Part shown: positions 1 through 12,715 of the stretch, one piece after another | Layout: each line of letters opens with the position of its first letter | How positions within the stretch are numbered: the first letter of the stretch is position 1 | Source: Chiridota heheva | Taxonomy: Eukaryota > Echinodermata > Holothuroidea > Apodida > Chiridotidae | Assembly: GCA_020152595.1 (NCBI GenBank) | Contig: JAIGNY010004520.1 | Coordinates: 90,001-154,000, forward strand | Direction of reading: 5' to 3' | DNA: 64,000 nt | Translations under genes and position numbers: made by a program | The notes under the pieces: generated by a model | The model's input: the letters and a program-made list of their open reading frames with translations, nothing else | The model's database searches: none | Told to the model about the DNA's origin: nothing

Positions 1-1015
1 TTCGTGACAATTGTTTTTGTGGGGCATTGTAGCTACCACTATTAACAGCTTTTTAGATCGATTTAATGAGGAAAATATTAAGTTAATTAACATACCACTG
101 TTGAGGATGTAACAGGGCAATTACATCAAATTGCATCATTCTTTAAATATATCTTCCGAACTTCTACTACCACCAGTCAAGCACGTGGGCAAGTGATCTA
201 ACTTGCGATTCAAACGGCCAGGGTTTGATTCCCGGATGCGCGAGTTTTGTCTGTACTCTTCGACTTTGAGTGCTAGGGGAGCTCATGCTGCAAGGCTGGG
301 CGTGGGTATACTGTATGGAGATTTGACAGATCTTCTATGGACTGGGGTGTCATGGTATACGTCTCCCCTTTACCCTAGTACTACTTGAGGGAGGGAGGGG
401 GGGAAGGATTGAAGGCGCTCGCCAAGGCAGAAGGGCCCTAATTGTGAATCTGCCCAGAGCTATACTTGATATAGTAGGTGTTCAGTAATAGTATGAAAGC
501 CTGCCGCATGTAGTCTACATTTCTTGTGAATTTTCTAAAATATATTTTATTTTTTGATTGCTTTCAAGTAATGAAGCTGGACCGTATTTTCAGCAAGTGG
601 AACCAGTAGAAATTCGATATTCATCAGAAGCAAGAAATACCTAAAAATCAAGAACAAATGATTCTTGGAAATTACAATATAAACATGTATAGTTCGTTAA
701 ACTTGTAAAGTATGAATACACTGCAGCTCAAAATCAAATTTTCCCAATTTTGTCAGTTTGTGTTTCAGCCATTTTGGCATGTTTGGGGCATCAAAGACAA
801 GAAATATTCAGAGCTTTCGGAAGCTTCGCCCCATGAATCCCGTCCGAGGGGCCCTCCTGGATCCCTATCCTTGCTTAGCCCAAAGACCGATGATTTTTCA
901 TTTACGTTTGGGAATTTTGTGTTGATTATAAGCCATTTTGGGGCATCAAAAACAAGAAATCTTCAGACTGTCAGACCAAGGATTCTCCCATGATATGTAA
1001 CGAAATATTGGGTGA
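1..1015. other. Intergenic stretch with short direct repeat
   Basis: No gene is seen. Apart from a tRNA-like SINE fragment near 183-420, the main structure is a direct repeat: the block at about 769-815 (gccattttggcatg, then ggggcatcaaagacaag) recurs at about 932-968 with few changes, roughly 160 bp apart. The open frames here are short and resemble nothing I recognise. Confidence 0.5.
183..420 (+). mobile_element. tRNA-derived SINE-like fragment
   Basis: A tRNA-like promoter is visible: a box A-like stretch around 185-200 (gtgggcaagtgatcta) is followed 20 bp later by a good box B (gggtttgattccc, 221-233). The spacing suits an RNA polymerase III internal promoter. The rest (to the G-rich run near 390-410) would be the SINE body. 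No second copy of this family is seen in the window and no target duplication was found, so a decayed tRNA pseudogene is possible. Confidence 0.4.
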
Positions 1016-2235
1016 CTGTAAAACGAAGACCTGTAAAACGAAGACCTGTGAAACGAAGACCTGTAAAACGAAGACCTGTAGACCGAAGACCTGTAAAACG
1101 ATGACCTGTAAAACGAAGACCTGTAAAACGAAGACCTGTAAAACGAAGACCTGTGAAACAAAGACCTGTAAAACGAAGACCTGTAAAACGAAGAACTGTA
1201 AAACGAAGACCTGTGAAACGAAGACCTGTAAAACGAAAGACCTGTAGACCGAAGACCTGTAAAACGATGACCTGTAAAACGAAGACCTGTAAAACGAAGA
1301 CCTGTAAAACGAAGACCTGTGAAACAAAGACCTGTAAAACGAAGACCTGTAAAACGAAGAACTGTAAAACGAAGACCTGTAAAACGAAGACCTGTACAAC
1401 GAAGACCTGTAAAACGAAGACCTGTGAAATGGAGACCTGTAAAACGAAGACCTGTAACACGAAGAACTGTAAAACGAAGACCTGTAAAACGAGACCTGTA
1501 AAACGAAGACCTGTGAAACGAAAGACCTGTATAACGAAAATCTGTAAAACGAAGACCTGTAAAACGAAGACCTGTAAAACGAAGACCTGTAAAACGAAGA
1601 CCTGTAAAACGAAGACCTGTAAAACGAAGACCTGTACAACGAAGACCTGTAAAACGAAGACCAGTAAAACGAAGACCTGTAAAACGAAGACCTGTAAAAC
1701 GAAGAACTGTAAAACGAAGACCTGTAAAACGAAGACCTGTAAAACGAAGACCTGTAAAACGAAGACCTGTAAAACGAAGAACTGTAAAACGAAGACCTGT
1801 AAAACGAAGACCTGTACAACGAAGACCTGTAAAACGAAGACCTGTGAAATGGAGACCTGTAAAACGAAGACCTGTAACACGAAGAACTGTAAAACGAAGA
1901 CCTGTAAAACGAGACCTGTAAAACGAAGACCTGTGAAACGAAAGACCTGTATAACGAAAATCTGTAAAACGAAGACCTGTAAAACGAAGACCTGTAAAAC
2001 GAAGACCTGTAAAACGAAGACCTGTAAAACGAAGACCTGTAAAACGAAGACCTGTACAACGAAGACCTGTAAAACGAAGACCAGTAAAACGAAGACCTGT
2101 AAAACGAAGACCTGTAAAACGAAGAACTGTAAAACGAAGACCTGTAAAACGAAGACCTGTAAAACGAAGACCTGTAAAACGAAGACCTGTAAAACGAAGA
2201 CCTGTAATAAGAAGACCTGTAATAAGAAGACCTGT
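1016..2235. repeat. 15-bp minisatellite, about 81 copies
   Basis: A head-to-tail array of the unit aaaacgaagacctgt, with scattered variants (gaaacg, acaacg, aagaactgt). Higher-order structure is clear: about 1425-1845 and 1845-2235 repeat the same variant order at a 420-bp spacing (28 units), and the variant gaccgaagac at 1081 recurs at 1247 (166 bp, 11 units plus one base). The unit is a multiple of three and lacks stops in several frames, so long open frames (KTKTC-like on plus, FTGLR-like on minus) arise on both strands. I do not read these as genes. Confidence 0.97.
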
Positions 2236-2329
2236 AAAATCAAATCGGGGAGTAGAGCTGTAGAGAGAAAGATAAAAGTAAAAAGTTTTCTTTTGATTCG
2301 GAAAATTAGAAATTATCAACAAAGAATTG

Positions 2330-2935
2330 AAGAACATTTTGGTAAAATCATTGGAAATTTGGGTACTATTTGGCAACATTTCCCGATAATTGATGGGGTT
2401 TTTTTTAAATCGAAGAAACATTTCCCCAAAACGAAAAACAATTTCCCAAAATTGAAAGAGATGTACCACAAACATTAAAGGAAACTTCCCAAACTTGAAG
2501 AAAACTTAACGAAAATCAACGTAAAATTGTCCAAAAATGAAGGAAATTTACCGAACTTTTAACAAAATTTACCGAAGATTTAAGAAAAATTACCCCGAAA
2601 TGAAGGAAATTTGCTAAAAATTGAAGAAAATTTAACGAAATTCGAGTGTCAAAATAAAGGAAAATCCACAAACATTAAAGGAAATTTCCCAAATTTTGAA
2701 GAAAATTTACTGAAAATTGCAGAAAAATTTCTCCAAAATAAAGGAAATTTCCCAAACATTGTCGAGAAATTAAAGACAATTTATCAAAAATTGAAGAAAA
2801 ATTGCCCCAAAATGAAGGAAGTTTTCGTGAAATTGAAGAGAATTGCATGAGAATAGAAGAAATTGCCCAAAATTGAAAAAGAGTCTCCAACCATTAAAGA
2901 AAAAAAAAAACGAAAATTGAACAAAAAAGGGAAGG
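2330..2935. repeat. Degenerate A-rich tandem repeat
   Basis: Loose repeats of a motif like gaaatgaaggaaattt followed by aaaattgaagaaaa, roughly every 30 bp, much diverged. The same motif set recurs at 4210-4640, suggesting one old minisatellite family that has largely decayed. No coding signal is seen. Confidence 0.65.
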
Positions 2936-4209
2936 AAAAAAATGCCTATGGTGTCAACCGGCATCTGTCAGTCTGTGATCAGACTCAATGCTCGCTTCGC
3001 TAACAATACAAGGACCAAACCCACTGCAGCGCCGGGCCCTATCATCAAACTTACGTCACTGATTGAACATTTACAAATCATCAATGCTGTATTTTTGTAT
3101 AGGTCGTTTCACCCGTTAGGTGCCGCGCGACCGAATGGGGGGGGGGAGGGGGGGTGTAAGCGAGGTAGTTACCCCCTCAATTTTTGCAAAGTGAAAATAT
3201 GTAGGAAAATAAAGAATTAGACAACATTTTCAAACAACAATCTATTTCTCAATAAATATCTCCTGTGATCTATATAATCTATTTATTGATTTGCCATTTC
3301 TTCCACACCCTTAATTGTTTAATCTACACCCCCTGGCTTTGTTCGCGTTCGTAGACTACAATACGGTGTAAATAAACCTTTGAAATTGTGTTGTCTTCTG
3401 TTCTTCTCATGTGATTGTAAGAAAATGTACACCGTTCTTTTGCATGACTGATTATTTAATATTATGAAATTATGCTTGAAAATATTTTATTCTAAGCATA
3501 AAAAGACTTCAAATTTACTTTTTTACCTTTCTCTCAGAAAACAGCAACTGATGGATCCCCTGATGGATCCCCTGATGGATCTCTTGATGGATCCCCTGAT
3601 GGATCTCCTGATGGATACACCTCAATTTGTCTTTTTTTGGTCATGGCCTTATGGGTGATTCTCCAGTCGACTTGTGCCGATTCATATCAGTTACTTTCCT
3701 AAATAAAAACTCCAAACTGTAAAATTCCAAATTTTCATCGAATTTTAACACGTTTTTGGACTTTCAAGTGTCCCAAATCCAGGAGTTTTGTGCCAAGTAT
3801 CCCTGGGCTTCGTCCCTGAACCTCACCAAATTTTTCTATTGCTACTTTAATCCCTATTCTTCTATTTGTAATTATGTATCTTTTTTCATTTTTTTATTTT
3901 CAGGACATTGTTATATTTCATTGACGTCGCTATTGTTTTCCTACCCTACCTCTCAATATTAATCAAGCAAAAAACTACCGAATATCGAATTTTCGGAAAT
4001 TTCCTTAATTTTGGGACAATTTTTCTTAATTCGTTAGGTTTCCTTAAGATATCCTTTCTAATTATTTCTACTGATTGGTATAAATTCAACATGCATCTGT
4101 TGATTGCAGCTATCAACTTCCCATTATTTGTGTTACGGTGGTTAACAATAACTATACAAATATTTGTTTGAAAGGTACGGGGCACCGTCCCCTGTACTCC
4201 ATATGCAAA
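2936..4209. other. Intergenic stretch, one small array
   Basis: No gene recognised. It holds a G-run near 3136-3155 and six copies of a 12-bp unit (tgatggatcccc) at 3549-3617. The remainder is AT-rich single-copy-looking sequence with only short open frames. Confidence 0.5.
3549..3617. repeat. 12-bp microsatellite-like array
   Basis: Six near-perfect copies of tgatggatcccc, with variants ctcttg and ctcctg. In one frame it reads as repeated MDPL/MDLL within a short open frame, which is a trivial effect of a 12-bp unit. Confidence 0.9.
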
Positions 4210-4640
4210 TTGCATTAAAGAAAAATACTAGAAATTTGAAGACCATTGCCCGAAATCAAAGAAAATTGCCCGAAATGAAATAAATTGCAGATGGTTTGTC
4301 AAAAATCGGAACAAAATCTGCCAAAAAATAAGGAAAATATTCCGAAAATCGAAAAGAATTACCGAAAATTAAAGATATTGAAGAAAATAACCAGAAAATT
4401 GAAAAACAGTACCCAAAATTTGAATAGAATTTCCCGAAATGAAAGAAACTTTCCTTTAAAATCCGAAGAAAACTTCCCAAAAATCGATGAAAATTACTCG
4501 AAAATTATACAACATCGCTCAAAATTGAATAAAATTGCCCGAAATGAAATAAACTGAAGATGATTCGCTGAAAATCGGAAGAAAATTTGCCGAAAATCAC
4601 AGAAAGATCCACGAAACTCGAAAAGTAGAATGACCAAAAT
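4210..4640. repeat. Degenerate A-rich tandem repeat, second block
   Basis: Recurring motifs gaaaattgcccgaaatgaa and aaaatcggaagaaaat at about 30-bp spacing, the same vocabulary as 2330-2935. Probably another decayed block of that minisatellite family. Confidence 0.6.
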
Positions 4641-4879
4641 TTAAAGACATTAAAAAAATATTCAATATATATATGAAAATAAATTTGATATTCACGGTCC
4701 TCCAGCCTTCGTTCGTTTAGAAGGCTGCATCCCATACACTACCGTGTCCGAAATGTCACGGCCTTAATTGCCCGATAAGATTGGTGACTGACCGAGAATT
4801 ATGTTGACAGCATCATGCAGAGTCGGCAGAAGTTGATTATGATATCTAGCTGTCCGGCGTGATTCTTATATATCTATGT

Positions 4880-4901
4880 CTTAACAGCTTAAGCTGTTAA
4901 G
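4880..4901. repeat. 22-bp perfect palindrome
   Basis: Eleven bases (cttaacagctt) are followed directly by their exact reverse complement, with no spacer. It could extrude as a small cruciform or be a binding site. No element boundary or gene lies next to it. Confidence 0.85.
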
Positions 4902-4934
4902 TAGTACATAATTCATCTGACATCTCTGCCTAGG

Positions 4935-6070
4935 CAGATAGGTGGCGGAACCGGGCACAGGGAAAAGGGAGGGGGGGTACACCCCCTCGCTTCTCAAAAG
5001 TCTAAAAAGTGCCCTTTTCAGAGAGGAAAAGTGCCCTTTTTCAAAGAAACATGCCCTTTCAAAACTCTGTCCTCATAGACTATATAATATATTTGATCTT
5101 TTCATTAAAGAAAGTAACACAAATATCGCGCTACAACAAAATTGTAATTTCACGCGCTTTGCGGGCATGCACTATTTTGAATATTCCCTAATTTGTGGGC
5201 CCAATAGCCTTACACATTGGACTTTTTCATAACTAAAAAGCCTTTGCTCTGCCTATTAAGCTTTTCCAGGTTACAATTTGTAAAACTCTTTAAAATAGGG
5301 CCTTTCTATAATGTGCGAGCCCCCCAAAAATGTATAGTGAGGCATCTTTGAAATGAGCTATGCAGGGCAAAACTAACAAATTTGGATCCGGGCCATTGTC
5401 ATGACATAAACTGACGTGCCTTCTCCCATCTTTTTTGTAAAGCCTAAAAGGTGCCCCTAAAAAGTCTTATTCAAAATTGACAGATTGAACAAATAACACA
5501 AAGATCAAGCAAAATACCCCAAATTTCACTTATCGTGGTGGTGAAGCGCCTTTAATTTGGGTTCTGGAAATACATACAAAGGAACCCTTGTCACTGACTC
5601 GCTGAAGACTGGGTGTTGATTTGGGTCATCTGATCTAATTGATACTGATATAATCAGTTGCATTTAATCTCACCAAGGAAATGATGGCCTCCTTAATGGG
5701 CCCTTATTTGCATTTCCCATTATTTTAGACATAATCCGATTCAAGACCAATACAATTGGGTAATCATGATCTATAAGTCATAAGTCTAAATACTTCCGAT
5801 TTCAAGACCGATGATCTAAAAATTTGCCAATTTTAGTCTTTACCGAATTTTGAACAAAAATATCTTGTATTTTTGAAATTGCAAATTAAAAATGATGGGA
5901 AAATGGATCACGAATAATTTTTAAAATGATAATACTTTAGAAATTCCCTGGTGTGGGGTCATCTAAAGCTATACTGCTGTGCTGCACGCTTTGAAAATAC
6001 GAGTTGGAAAGTGCCCCTCAGATCTTATGTTCTCCAAATTCAAACATTTTCCGACGCCCCTGCATTACTG
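4935..6070 (+). mobile_element. Dispersed non-autonomous element, copy 1
   Basis: About 1.1 kb without coding capacity that shares ordered blocks with 38255-38945 and 50470-51530. The shared blocks are a gtggcgga-like start, a run of 'aagtgcccttttc' motifs, a block containing gcatctttgaaatg, a block near 5560-5830 with 'cccttatttgc' and 'tgatctat', and an end reading attttccgacgcccctg. The start (ggtggcggaa) and the reverse complement of the end (ggggcgtcggaaaa) look like short degenerate terminal inverted repeats. A decayed MITE-type DNA element is the best guess; the superfamily is unknown. Confidence 0.5.
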
Positions 6071-6109
6071 TCCGACTAAGAGTAGTGTCCGGACCTATCC
6101 CAACCTCGT

Positions 6110-8229
6110 ACAACCCTAAAAATACAACTATGTTTTCAAAAGCATTTTCAAAAGTACTTTGTCTTTTTGCGAAGTGTGACAAAAACATAAAGGTAAAATC
6201 ATAATAATTTCGTGTACCATCTCTTAAGAACCATGTAGTTGCCCGACGAAACGGGCCACACCCCATTCCCTTAAGTTACGCCCCCGCCCACGTGTGTCAA
6301 CATTTAATTTTCATCAAATTCAATAGTGTTATTTTCGCATTTCAGAAAATTATCACCAGAAAATAATCGCTTTATCAAGTGGAATGAAAAGAAGAGCAAG
6401 ATCGCGGAGCTGCTGTAAATCCAGTTTATGCATTTATGGGCATCAGACCAGTCGGGTGACGATCACACGCGCAGGTTGAAAATAATTCGCGAACTTTCCC
6501 GGAGTCAGCCAATTGAAAACTATGTAAAAGTCATGGATTGAAAACTATGTAAAAGTCATGGATTACTTTTATTTGATAAGTGTATTGTCAGAGAGGGGAC
6601 AAACACTGATGTTGGCATTCCTAAGAAATGACATTCTATCAAATCGACCAGTTCCCCACAGTGCTACATATCTGCATATAGGTCATTTGCATATAGGTTT
6701 ATGGACGTCTACTGATATGACTGAGACATGAATATAGTATTTTAGACAAACTTTTCAATGTTGTTTACAACAGTCTTCGCATCTTGGATTTGGTGCTACC
6801 GATATGGCTCATCAAAATTTGAGGATTATCATTACGTGGAATAGGACTGAGCGGACTACTCGCAATATTTATGTATTAATCATTTCCCGTTTCTAAATGT
6901 CTGTCACCGAAAAATATCAGCGGTCTATTCCTTCTACAATTTGATTGGCGGAATATGGTAGAAATTTTAAATCCTTCAATCTTGTTGCATGATTTGCATC
7001 CCTTCGACTGTTCGAAAATATTTGCTGATTACGAAGACTGGATTTACGTAGGAAATCAATATCCATATATTCTTTTGTTAGAGTTAAATGTCATCACATT
7101 CGTCATCGCTCCAAATATTGCAACAAAAATTTGGCAAATTATCCGTTTTCTGTCTATCTAAAAGTTTTATTAACTTTGAAAGCTCTTGATGTAGGTAGAG
7201 AAGAAAAATTAATGAATGCAATTTTGTTTGAGGATGGAATAACATTGAACCACAAAAGTTAAGAATAACTTCCTACTGTCATCAAAATATGTATAGGGAT
7301 GTGCGTTACTGTTAGTTTAATTTTAAGCAAATGTTTATATATGGTGGTTGTAATTAATTTATGAATGCATAAACCGTGCGAACAACGATTTTTTAGGTGA
7401 TCTTTTAAGTTGAAGAAAAATTAAGTAAAGGTTTTGTAAAACCTTTTAAATCTTTTTTTGTTTAATGATGTTAACCAATTGGCCTCATTAATATTATTTT
7501 TTCTCTTATCCAGTCTTGATATCAACATAGACTGATAGAAAACATTACTGGTAAAAATGTTAAGCTGACTAATTATAAGACTTGAAATTCAAAGGGGCAC
7601 TATACACCGACATATTGGGGCAGCAAAGCTTTTCGACCCTTGTGGCGTGAAGGGCTACAACACTTCTCTACGACCAATATTTACATCACGTATTTAACTG
7701 AGGTTTCTAACAAATAACACTGTATCACTTTGGGAGGCAAAACAGGTCAATAAATATTTCAATTAACCAAAAAGACGCCCTTATTTTGGGTCTAGTCAAG
7801 TAAAGTCAACATTTTTCATTTTCTTGTTTTTCTATAACATAAATGGCAGAGAGCTGTTTGTCTTAAGAGTACTCACAGTTCAACCTAATGCCGTCCCATA
7901 ATTCATAGGCCTACGTTTATGTATTATTCAATCTTTAAAGTATAATAAAAGCTACTTAAATATATGATAAACTGGCTTCTTATTGATGTATTTAATAGTA
8001 GTAAATATAATTAGGCTTGTGGAACTTAGTTCATAAAGTTTGAGTACTTTTGGTCCATTAATGTTGCATTCCGACCGAAGAACCAGGTGTCCGACTGCAT
8101 ATTTTAATGGTTTACAAAATCGAGTTTCTGTTGCAGAAAGCAAGGACGCTTTCCAAGTTTACATCCTTAGGTTGTGAACATATAAAACATTAGAGTTTAC
8201 ATCACTCACAGCAAAGAATTTATGTTCAA
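6110..8229. other. Intergenic, no gene seen
   Basis: AT-rich sequence without recognisable coding or RNA genes. The one local structure is an immediate duplication of about 27 bp (attgaaaactatgtaaaag and onward) at about 6511-6564. Open frames are short and unremarkable. Confidence 0.5.
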
Positions 8230-8329
8230 TGGAGCGCCGTATTTCCGGTGTTTACTCGACCGGAAAATCCGGTCGTCGGAAAATCCATGTTTCTTGTCCA
8301 CCAACTTTACGCTTTACATCCTAAAACAT

Positions 8330-8920
8330 GAATTTACGTCACCCGTAACCCGGGGTTTACGTTGCCAGGAATGGAGTATTTAAGTTGCAATAAATTCCAT
8401 TTTTACGTTAGCACGTTAGATATGAAGTTTATGGCAACCAAAGCACGGCGTTAACGTCGCCATGAATGAGACATTTAAGTTCCATCAAATTGAATTTGTA
8501 CATTGTAAACATGTTAAACATGGAGATTACGTCACCCGGAGCACGGTGGAATTGGGTATTTAAAGTTGCATCAAAATGTTTTTACGTTGTAAACACGTTA
8601 AACAGAGAGTTTACGTCACCCTGGGCACAGCGTTTACGTCACCCTGGGCACAGCGTTTACGTCACCCTGGGCACAGCGTTTATGTAGCCAGGATTGAGGC
8701 ATTTAAGTTGCATTAAATTACATTTTTACGTTGTAAACACGTTAAACATGCAGTTTACGTCACCTAGAGCACGAAGTTTACGTCGCTAGGAATGGGGCAT
8801 TTAAGTTGCATTAATTTACATGTTTACCCTGTAAAACAAATTAAACATGGAGTTTACGTTACCCGGAGCCCGGCGCTTCCATCGCCCGGAGCGAGGAAGT
8901 TAAGTTGCCTTAAACATAGG
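8330..8920. repeat. About 98-bp satellite, six units
   Basis: Tandem units begin near 8330, 8425, 8523, 8607, 8752 and 8851. Each reads agtttacgtcaccc, a gagcacg-type core, tttacgtcgccaggaatg, gcatttaagttgcat and ttttacgttgtaaacacg in that order. The fourth unit carries an internal triplication of a 23-bp segment (tttacgtcaccctgggcac plus agcg) at about 8609-8677. A decayed earlier unit, with a small inverted repeat around ccggaaaatccgg (8260-8272), may precede the array. Confidence 0.85.
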
Positions 8921-8924
8921 AAAC

Positions 8925-11349
8925 ATCATCACGGAAACACGAATATAAGTCTTGTTTCACTTCCGTTCAGTTTAAGTGATGTTTAGGCCAGCAGCGTAAT
9001 CGTTCATTTTGTTGCCGTGTTCGCTGCTATTTCTCTTCTCCCACTATTGCGATGTCATAAAGAGTGGCATCTCCGGTTGTTCCGTCTTACAAGAGTTAGT
9101 CCAGGGGGTCAAGTCCATCCTATATGAAAGAGGACTTCAACAGAAACAAATGGTGAAGAAAGCATTCAAAAACTTAATGCTGTTAAGAAGATATTCAAGT
9201 TTAAAGTTTGGTATAATTTGTGTAAAAACGACTGAAATCAGTTGTAACATCACAACCTCCGATTCCTCAGTGTCTTTATGTATTCTATCATAGTTTGTAC
9301 TGCAATTTTGTGGCGTAAAACCATTGGATATGTCAGGAAAGTAGAAAAACAGACTCCTGTCAGGGTAATCAAAATTTACCACCAGAAGAAAGTTAAAGAA
9401 AAACTAATTCAAATAGTAAAAAATAGTTATAAATTTTCTTTAAAATACATTAACAATTGTTTAGAATATGAGGATGTAGGTGCCAACATGCTATAGTAGG
9501 TACTTACTGCACCACTAATTTTTACAGAGATAAGACATAACTTAAAACTTGAATATCTCCTGAACAGAATAATATAATGAAGTCGTTTCTTTACCATTTT
9601 GTTTCTATTGAAATTCTCTTTTCATATAAGAGAGACTATAAGAACGAATCCCAAGGTAAATAAAAACAATCAGTACCAATCGAGATTTGCTTAAAAATTA
9701 TAATTTTTGAAGATCTCAAATAGCAATTTCTTGTTGATCTTATAATCATATGTGAAGACAAGAACGCTTAATTTGATTTATTGCATGTATTTTCATTAAT
9801 TATCAATTCAACACAATTATTGAAGGGACTGTGATACTGAATCCACAAAATTATTAGATATATGGACAGGTAGTAACAAGATGTAAATAAGAGCCTAATT
9901 GGAACAAAAAATGCCTTGGACTATGACAGGAATTTCATCAAAATCGGTTAAAAAGTTTACCATTGAACAGCATTTTGAATCTTAAGGCCTTGTCACAATG
10001 AAATATGCAAATTTTATTTACATTTTGTGACACTACAAAGCTATGAGTTTCATTACGTTAATTAATTGTTTTTCAATCCGTCACCAATGTTATTTGAATA
10101 GGAGCAGTTGAATATAAACCAAGAGGTCTTTAATCTTAATCAAAACGTAGCAGGCGATAAGTCCTATGATTTACAATGACTGAAATTAAAAGAATTACAA
10201 TAAACATTTTCTTCTAATACATTACACTTTAATGAGCCATACCTCAATAACTACATATGCTTTTAGAGGTTCTTTCTTCAGAAATTAGAGCTCTCTCTCT
10301 CTCTCTCTCTCTGGTGAATATAAAATCTGGAAAAATTATAGTATAGCGGTAAATTACTATATAGGGAGGGTTTGATGAAGTAAGCATTACTTAGATTATC
10401 ATTCTTCATTACATATTTTTATTCTTAGACTGAAAATTTATTTTTAAACAAAAATTATCAAGAATATTTTCAATTAGAATTATTTAAAACAAATTTATAA
10501 AATCACCCAAAATTCTTAAAATGTTCAGTTATTCTAATAACGGCATTAACTTGTATTACAAGAAACACATTTTGCCAAAGGATAGCTATTAAGATTTTAC
10601 CTGAAATCTCTGCCTGTCAAAGTTAATTTTCATATGCATTTTACAAGCTCATGCCATTTTAGGAATTTCTGTGGGCAACTATACAATTGTATAGGTAAAA
10701 TACCTTGTTGTGGTTTGCTTCAAAATAAATTGTGAAGGTTTTCTAAAAAAATATTGTGCAAATAATATACCTTTTTGAAGTTTGCCTAAAATTATTGTGT
10801 AGATAAAACAACTTGGCGATACATGTTTAAAAATAAATACAAATTAAAATTTCAGATACGAAATATTTCCTACTTCAAAACTGTTTTGAACTTCCTGGTA
10901 ACATTTATATATGGCTTTTTATAATCAAGCTTTACAATGAAAGGTACCCTTTTCAACTTCTGTTTGAATCTTTTCAAACCAATACTTTCTACAAATACAT
11001 ATGGAAGGATTGCCTAGAAATGTAGCACATGAAATCAATTACAAAACATCCTGTGAACTTGGACATTTTACAACAATTTGAAAGTCTAATTGAAAAACAT
11101 AAAGAACAGCTGTGACTACAATCTTGGACAAAACTCGTTGAAACACTTCGTGAAAATATGTGATGTTTTTCATGAAGCTACTTTTCTATTGTAAATTATT
11201 CCACATTTAGAAATCAGAAATGCTGGAATTTGTTTCTGTTGCTTCTTCGATCTCTACTCTTTCAATTGTAATTAATATTTTAGAAATGTAAGGACATTTT
11301 TATCATTTCCTTAATGCTGACAATGTCCCCCTCCCCTACCTAACTATAT
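8925..11349. other. Intergenic, no gene seen
   Basis: AT-rich with no supported gene. It contains a short (CT)n tract at about 10289-10312 and, at 10339-10354, the 16-mer tagtatagcggtaaat that matches the ends of the inverted-repeat element at 18190-19050. No partner end was found, so this is probably a lone element end. Confidence 0.5.
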
Positions 11350-12245
11350 TAAAATGCAAAGTTAATCATTTCGGTCGGAGCAATTTGGCTTTTAATTACT
11401 CCATAAATGGTTTAAATCTTGGTTGTGTTGATCAAGAAAGAGATCTAGGTCTTGTCATTACTAGTAATCTGAAGCCTTCTAAACAGTGTGCTTTAGCAGC
11501 TGCAAGGGCGAATAGGACGCTTGCTTTAATTAGAAGAAATTTTTGTTTTCTTGGTAGAGAGGTTGTTCTTAATTTGTATAAGCAGTTAGTCAGGCCTCAC
11601 TTGAGTATGCTATTCAGGCTTGGAGTCCCTTTTATGAGAAGGATAAGTTCATTTTGGAGCAGGTTCAGCGAAGAGCCACTAGACTTATTCCCGAAGTAAG
11701 GAATCTCTCTAATGAATCTAGTTTGCGAATTCTTGGTTCGACCACGCTTGAGTTGAGAAGAGTATGTGGCGATATGATTCAGGTTTTTTAAATTCCTATC
11801 TGGTAGTGATGCTTTGACTTCCTGTTATTTCTTGAATGTTTCAGCTAATCCTCATGTGACACTTAATAACAGTTTGAAGTCGACCACAGAATTCTCACGG
11901 ATAAATATTCAGCATTTTAGTTTTTCGCAAAGAGTTGTTAATGAGTGGAACGGTTTGCCTGGAATGGTTTGCCTGGAATGGTTTGCCTGAGTGGGAAGTT
12001 AGCTCCAATTCTGTTCACAATTTCAAAGTCAACATTGATAAGTTCTTTACTAACTCTAGGCATCTTTCATTTTTTCTCTTTTTGTGGTGGTATTAGTTTG
12101 GGCTTTTTATGGGTTGAGTAACTCTTCTTAGCCCGTAATCTTAATATGTTATATAAATTGTCCTCCCATCCCTCTCCCCCTCCAATGTTGGCCATTGTTA
12201 CTCTTTTTTCTGGAAATGACGTTAACAAAGAGAGAAATTAAACAT
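11350..12245 (+). mobile_element. CR1/L2-type LINE, 3' part of the reverse transcriptase ORF
   Basis: The frame from 11385 reads DLGLVITSNLKPSKQC, then NRTLALIRRNF and LYKQLVRPHL. This is the thumb/C-terminal region after the catalytic domain of CR1/Jockey-type LINE reverse transcriptases. The similarity continues in shifted frames (NLSNESSLRILG, TTLELRRVCGD, FSQRVVNEWNGLP) to about 12040, followed by a 3' UTR. It is 5'-truncated and broken by frameshifts and an 18-bp local duplication of ggtttgcctggaatg. The same 3' end recurs at 45100-45425 (minus) and 52780-53155 (plus), so the family is multi-copy. Confidence 0.85.
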
Positions 12246-12715
12246 TGAAAAGGGGGAGGGGGTAGGGGGTTACACTTCTCAGAAAAAATATTAAAGAAAC
12301 ATAACACTATGACATATATGGATCTCAAAAAGCTGAAGTGTTCAAACAGTTTTGTCCAAGATTGTAGGTAAAAAAAACTTCATCTCCATCTTCTATTGTT
12401 ACCCATGTTTACATCATTCTAAAATGAAATACAAATTTACAAATAACACTTAATTACCTTTTGATGTATACATCAACCTTTCATCTGAACGGTATATTTC
12501 CGAAGCAAAGAATTAACAAATGCATATTTGAAATTTCATAAATAAAAACTAGACATTTTTTAGTCAAAAATGGTAGACTACTTTAAAAGATAAAGCTTCA
12601 CCTTAAGTAACAATACCCTTTTCATCCCTGCTTTTGGCATCTTACTTCTTATGTCTATGGACACCAAGAGGAATCTCTTGCTAGTTCAAAAATCAAAACT
12701 CAGTTTCAAAAAAGC

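Noticed and set aside
1016-2235. CRISPR-like regular repetition (also at 13650, 16401, 19388, 24070 and 47180)
   Set aside because: Units are directly tandem with no unique spacers, and no cas genes exist; these are minisatellites in animal DNA.
946-2478. Very long open frames on both strands (up to about 500 codons)
   Set aside because: They are stop-free readings of the 15-bp minisatellite, present in several frames at once, with no splice signals or protein similarity.
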